Source: UBA8752 sp965657965
Lineage (GTDB): Bacteria > Bacteroidota > Bacteroidia > Flavobacteriales_D > Sanyastnellaceae
Reading direction: 5' to 3'
Length of the DNA: 64,000 nucleotides
NCBI GenBank assembly: GCA_965657965.1
Contig: CBFHQM010000001.1
Location: 1 to 64,000, forward strand
The notes under the pieces were generated by a model. The model ran no database searches and had not been told where the DNA came from. It was given only the letters and a program-made list of their open reading frames with translations. The translations under genes were made by a program, and so were the position numbers. Positions 62,538 to 64,000 of the stretch are shown piece by piece (position 1 is the stretch's first letter; every line of letters begins with the position of its first letter).

Positions 62538-64000
62538 TCAGTGAAGTAAGACCAGCCGACCCGTTTTGCCGGCCTGCCGTCCTTCTGGCGTTTCGATGTC
62601 CAGCCTGTAGATGTATGTTCCCTGCCCAAGAGGGGATCCTCCAGATGCAGCGCCATCCCAATGCCAGCCATCGACCTGATATCCAGTCGGAGTGTCTGAG
62701 CGTTCACCCTGCCAAACGAGGGTTCCCTGTGAATCGTATATGTGCAGGGACATTTTTAATGCCACGCATGCTTGATTGTGGTCAAATCGAAAGGTGGTCC
62801 CGCTCGAACCCACTGGATTTGGGTAGTTGATTAACCCCTCCAAAAACACATTTAAGTCCGATACCACCACAAAATCAAGCTGGGCTTTTGCGCTGTTGTT
62901 GTGAACATCCCAGGCCTTCAACTCTAAGGTGTGAGGGCCTTCTTCTAAGTCAGAGAATGGGAACACCACCCTGCCACTTTGGTAGGTGTCGAGGTCACTC
63001 GAATAGTATTCGTTCAGCACCACAGAGGTCTCGTCGTCCAAGGTGGCCTTGAGGTCGTGCCCAATGCCATTGCCCACCGTATTGAGTCCTTGATCGTCTC
63101 TAACCAAGGCGTACAACACCGGGTTGGGATCCGTTGTCCCTCCATCCTTAAATGTGCTGTCGTTTAAATACAAGGAAATCTCGGGGCCCGTGTTGTCCAG
63201 AATGGCGTCCTCCGAAACACCCCCGACAAAAACGGCTTCGGTGTAGCCGTGCGCGTCCAAGTCACCGTCTACTGCGTAATAGCTAATGCGGCCGGGTGCG
63301 GGGTCATAACCAATGTCCCGAGGAACGATAAATTCAAAGGAAAACACCCCGTTCTCGGCGCGCACTGCGCCAGCATAGAGGCGGTTTCTCCACTCCTGGT
63401 AGGTAACCCCGCCACTGCCACCGTCGTTGTTCAAGGTGGTGACCTCCAATTTCTGATCGAAAACTGTGGGGTAAACAAACCCATTGAAGTCAGTCAACAG
63501 GTTCCCAGAAGCATCGGAGACATACCCACGGACTTCTACTTGATCGAGGGCGCGCAGGGTGTCGGCCATCGCATCTACCGGAATGCCATTGATCTCGCTG
63601 GTTCTCACTTCAACTTGTGGCGTTGCATACAACAAGGCTACATCTCCCAGCAACGTGAAGTTCCGCTTGTTCGAAGAGGCCCCGGACGAAGGGTGATTTT
63701 TCGTGCGGCGGAGAATGTCTCCCAGCCTTTGACGCTCCCCATTGGGCGAGTCAAAAACCACTTCAAAGAACGCGGTATTGAGCTGCTCATTGGCATAGCT
63801 GTATACCACCCGCGTGGTCGTCATCATGGCGATGGCGCCCCCATTCGGATTCATGACCATCAACTCGCCAGCCGTCTCTACTTCCGGATCATCGAATCGG
63901 GCCAATTCACAAGTCGCGGTAAAGAACAACGGCATGCGATTCAAGTTGTCCCAAGCCGAAATCGTGGACGTATTGAGCACGCGCTCATGCGCCCACCCCC
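62538..64000 (-). CDS. porU: Type IX secretion system sortase PorU, 5'-truncated
   Basis: The frame stays open to the window edge, so the N-terminal part including the His of the catalytic dyad is missing. The start of the visible part reads GWAHERVLNTSTISAWDN, then FFTATCELARFDDPE with the presumed catalytic Cys, as in the gingipain-like peptidase domain. A central Ig-like or beta-sandwich region and a C-terminal domain of the FlgD-like type (FRFDHNQACVALKMSLHIYD, DGWHWDGAASGGSPLGQG) follow. PorU removes the C-terminal sorting domain from cargo and attaches cargo to lipopolysaccharide. It ends 39 bases before porV. Confidence 0.93.
   Translation of the reverse strand, partial: GWAHERVLNTSTISAWDNLNRMPLFFTATCELARFDDPEVETAGELMVMNPNGGAIAMMTTTRVVYSYANEQLNTAFFEVVFDSPNGERQRLGDILRRTKNHPSSGASSNKRNFTLLGDVALLYATPQVEVRTSEINGIPVDAMADTLRALDQVEVRGYVSDASGNLLTDFNGFVYPTVFDQKLEVTTLNNDGGSGGVTYQEWRNRLYAGAVRAENGVFSFEFIVPRDIGYDPAPGRISYYAVDGDLDAHGYTEAVFVGGVSEDAILDNTGPEISLYLNDSTFKDGGTTDPNPVLYALVRDDQGLNTVGNGIGHDLKATLDDETSVVLNEYYSSDLDTYQSGRVVFPFSDLEEGPHTLELKAWDVHNNSAKAQLDFVVVSDLNVFLEGLINYPNPVGSSGTTFRFDHNQACVALKMSLHIYDSQGTLVWQGERSDTPTGYQVDGWHWDGAASGGSPLGQGTYIYRLDIETPEGRQAGKTGRLVLLH

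Noticed and set aside
1..64000. Mobile elements, prophage genes, rRNA or defence genes
   Set aside because: I looked for transposase or integrase motifs, long inverted repeats and rRNA-like stretches and found none.

Overview
The window is a gene-dense piece of a chromosome from a member of the Bacteroidota, most likely a marine Flavobacteriales-like lineage of fairly high GC. Four things support this: the type IX secretion genes porU and porV at the right edge with three T9SS cargo proteins, a fused lpxC-fabZ gene, HemJ-type protoporphyrinogen oxidase, and promoters of the Bacteroidota -7 type (TAnnTTTG) with few Shine-Dalgarno sites. No rRNA, insertion sequence, prophage, CRISPR array or defence island was seen. 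A 36-base run of N (55164-55199) and a one-base frameshift (near 46071) suggest a draft scaffold, so the window edges and these two spots deserve caution.

Left part (1-17 kb): a truncated ion channel with an atypical pore loop; a redox and Fe-S group (ferredoxin, ferredoxin-NADP reductase, NifU-like, Mrp); an alkyltransferase-like DNA-lesion binder coupled to trmB; a glycosyltransferase coupled to tadA; mgtE and a 2-hydroxyacid dehydrogenase; an ExbB / 4-TM protein / ExbD / ExbD operon; a Tat-exported pirin; tRNA-Ser; asparaginase coupled to a TatD nuclease; hemJ; a thioesterase; and a heptosyltransferase-like GT9.

Middle (17-46 kb): an 8.3 kb gene for a roughly 2,770-residue secreted T9SS protein, flanked by near-identical direct repeats; tRNA-Phe with a terminator; aroB; the lipid A operon lpxD, lpxC-fabZ, lpxA plus an ABC ATPase; a small T9SS protein with an internal duplication; a DUF4301 gene and a lone Hpt protein; galE; a PAP2-like membrane protein, rpoN, asnS and a MacB/LolD-type ATPase; a choice-of-anchor-L T9SS type B protein; gpmI; a methyltransferase; tRNA-Val; and a frameshifted vanadium haloperoxidase/PAP2 enzyme with a dockerin-like tail.

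Right part (46-64 kb): exbB-exbD-tonB-folC, nhaD, a Glu-type amino acid dehydrogenase, anmK, an acyl-CoA dehydrogenase, the assembly gap, a membrane-anchored repeat protein, recG, pyruvate dehydrogenase E2 and E1-alpha, ispF, porV and a 5'-truncated porU.

Most of the content is housekeeping: envelope lipid synthesis, protein export, energised outer-membrane transport and central metabolism. I did not find an obvious new multi-gene system. The most unusual signals are the direct repeats around the giant gene, the channel with GYAD in place of GYGD, the recurrent -7 boxes placed 3-7 bases from start codons (predicting leaderless mRNAs), and several internally duplicated secreted domains without a family name I recognise.
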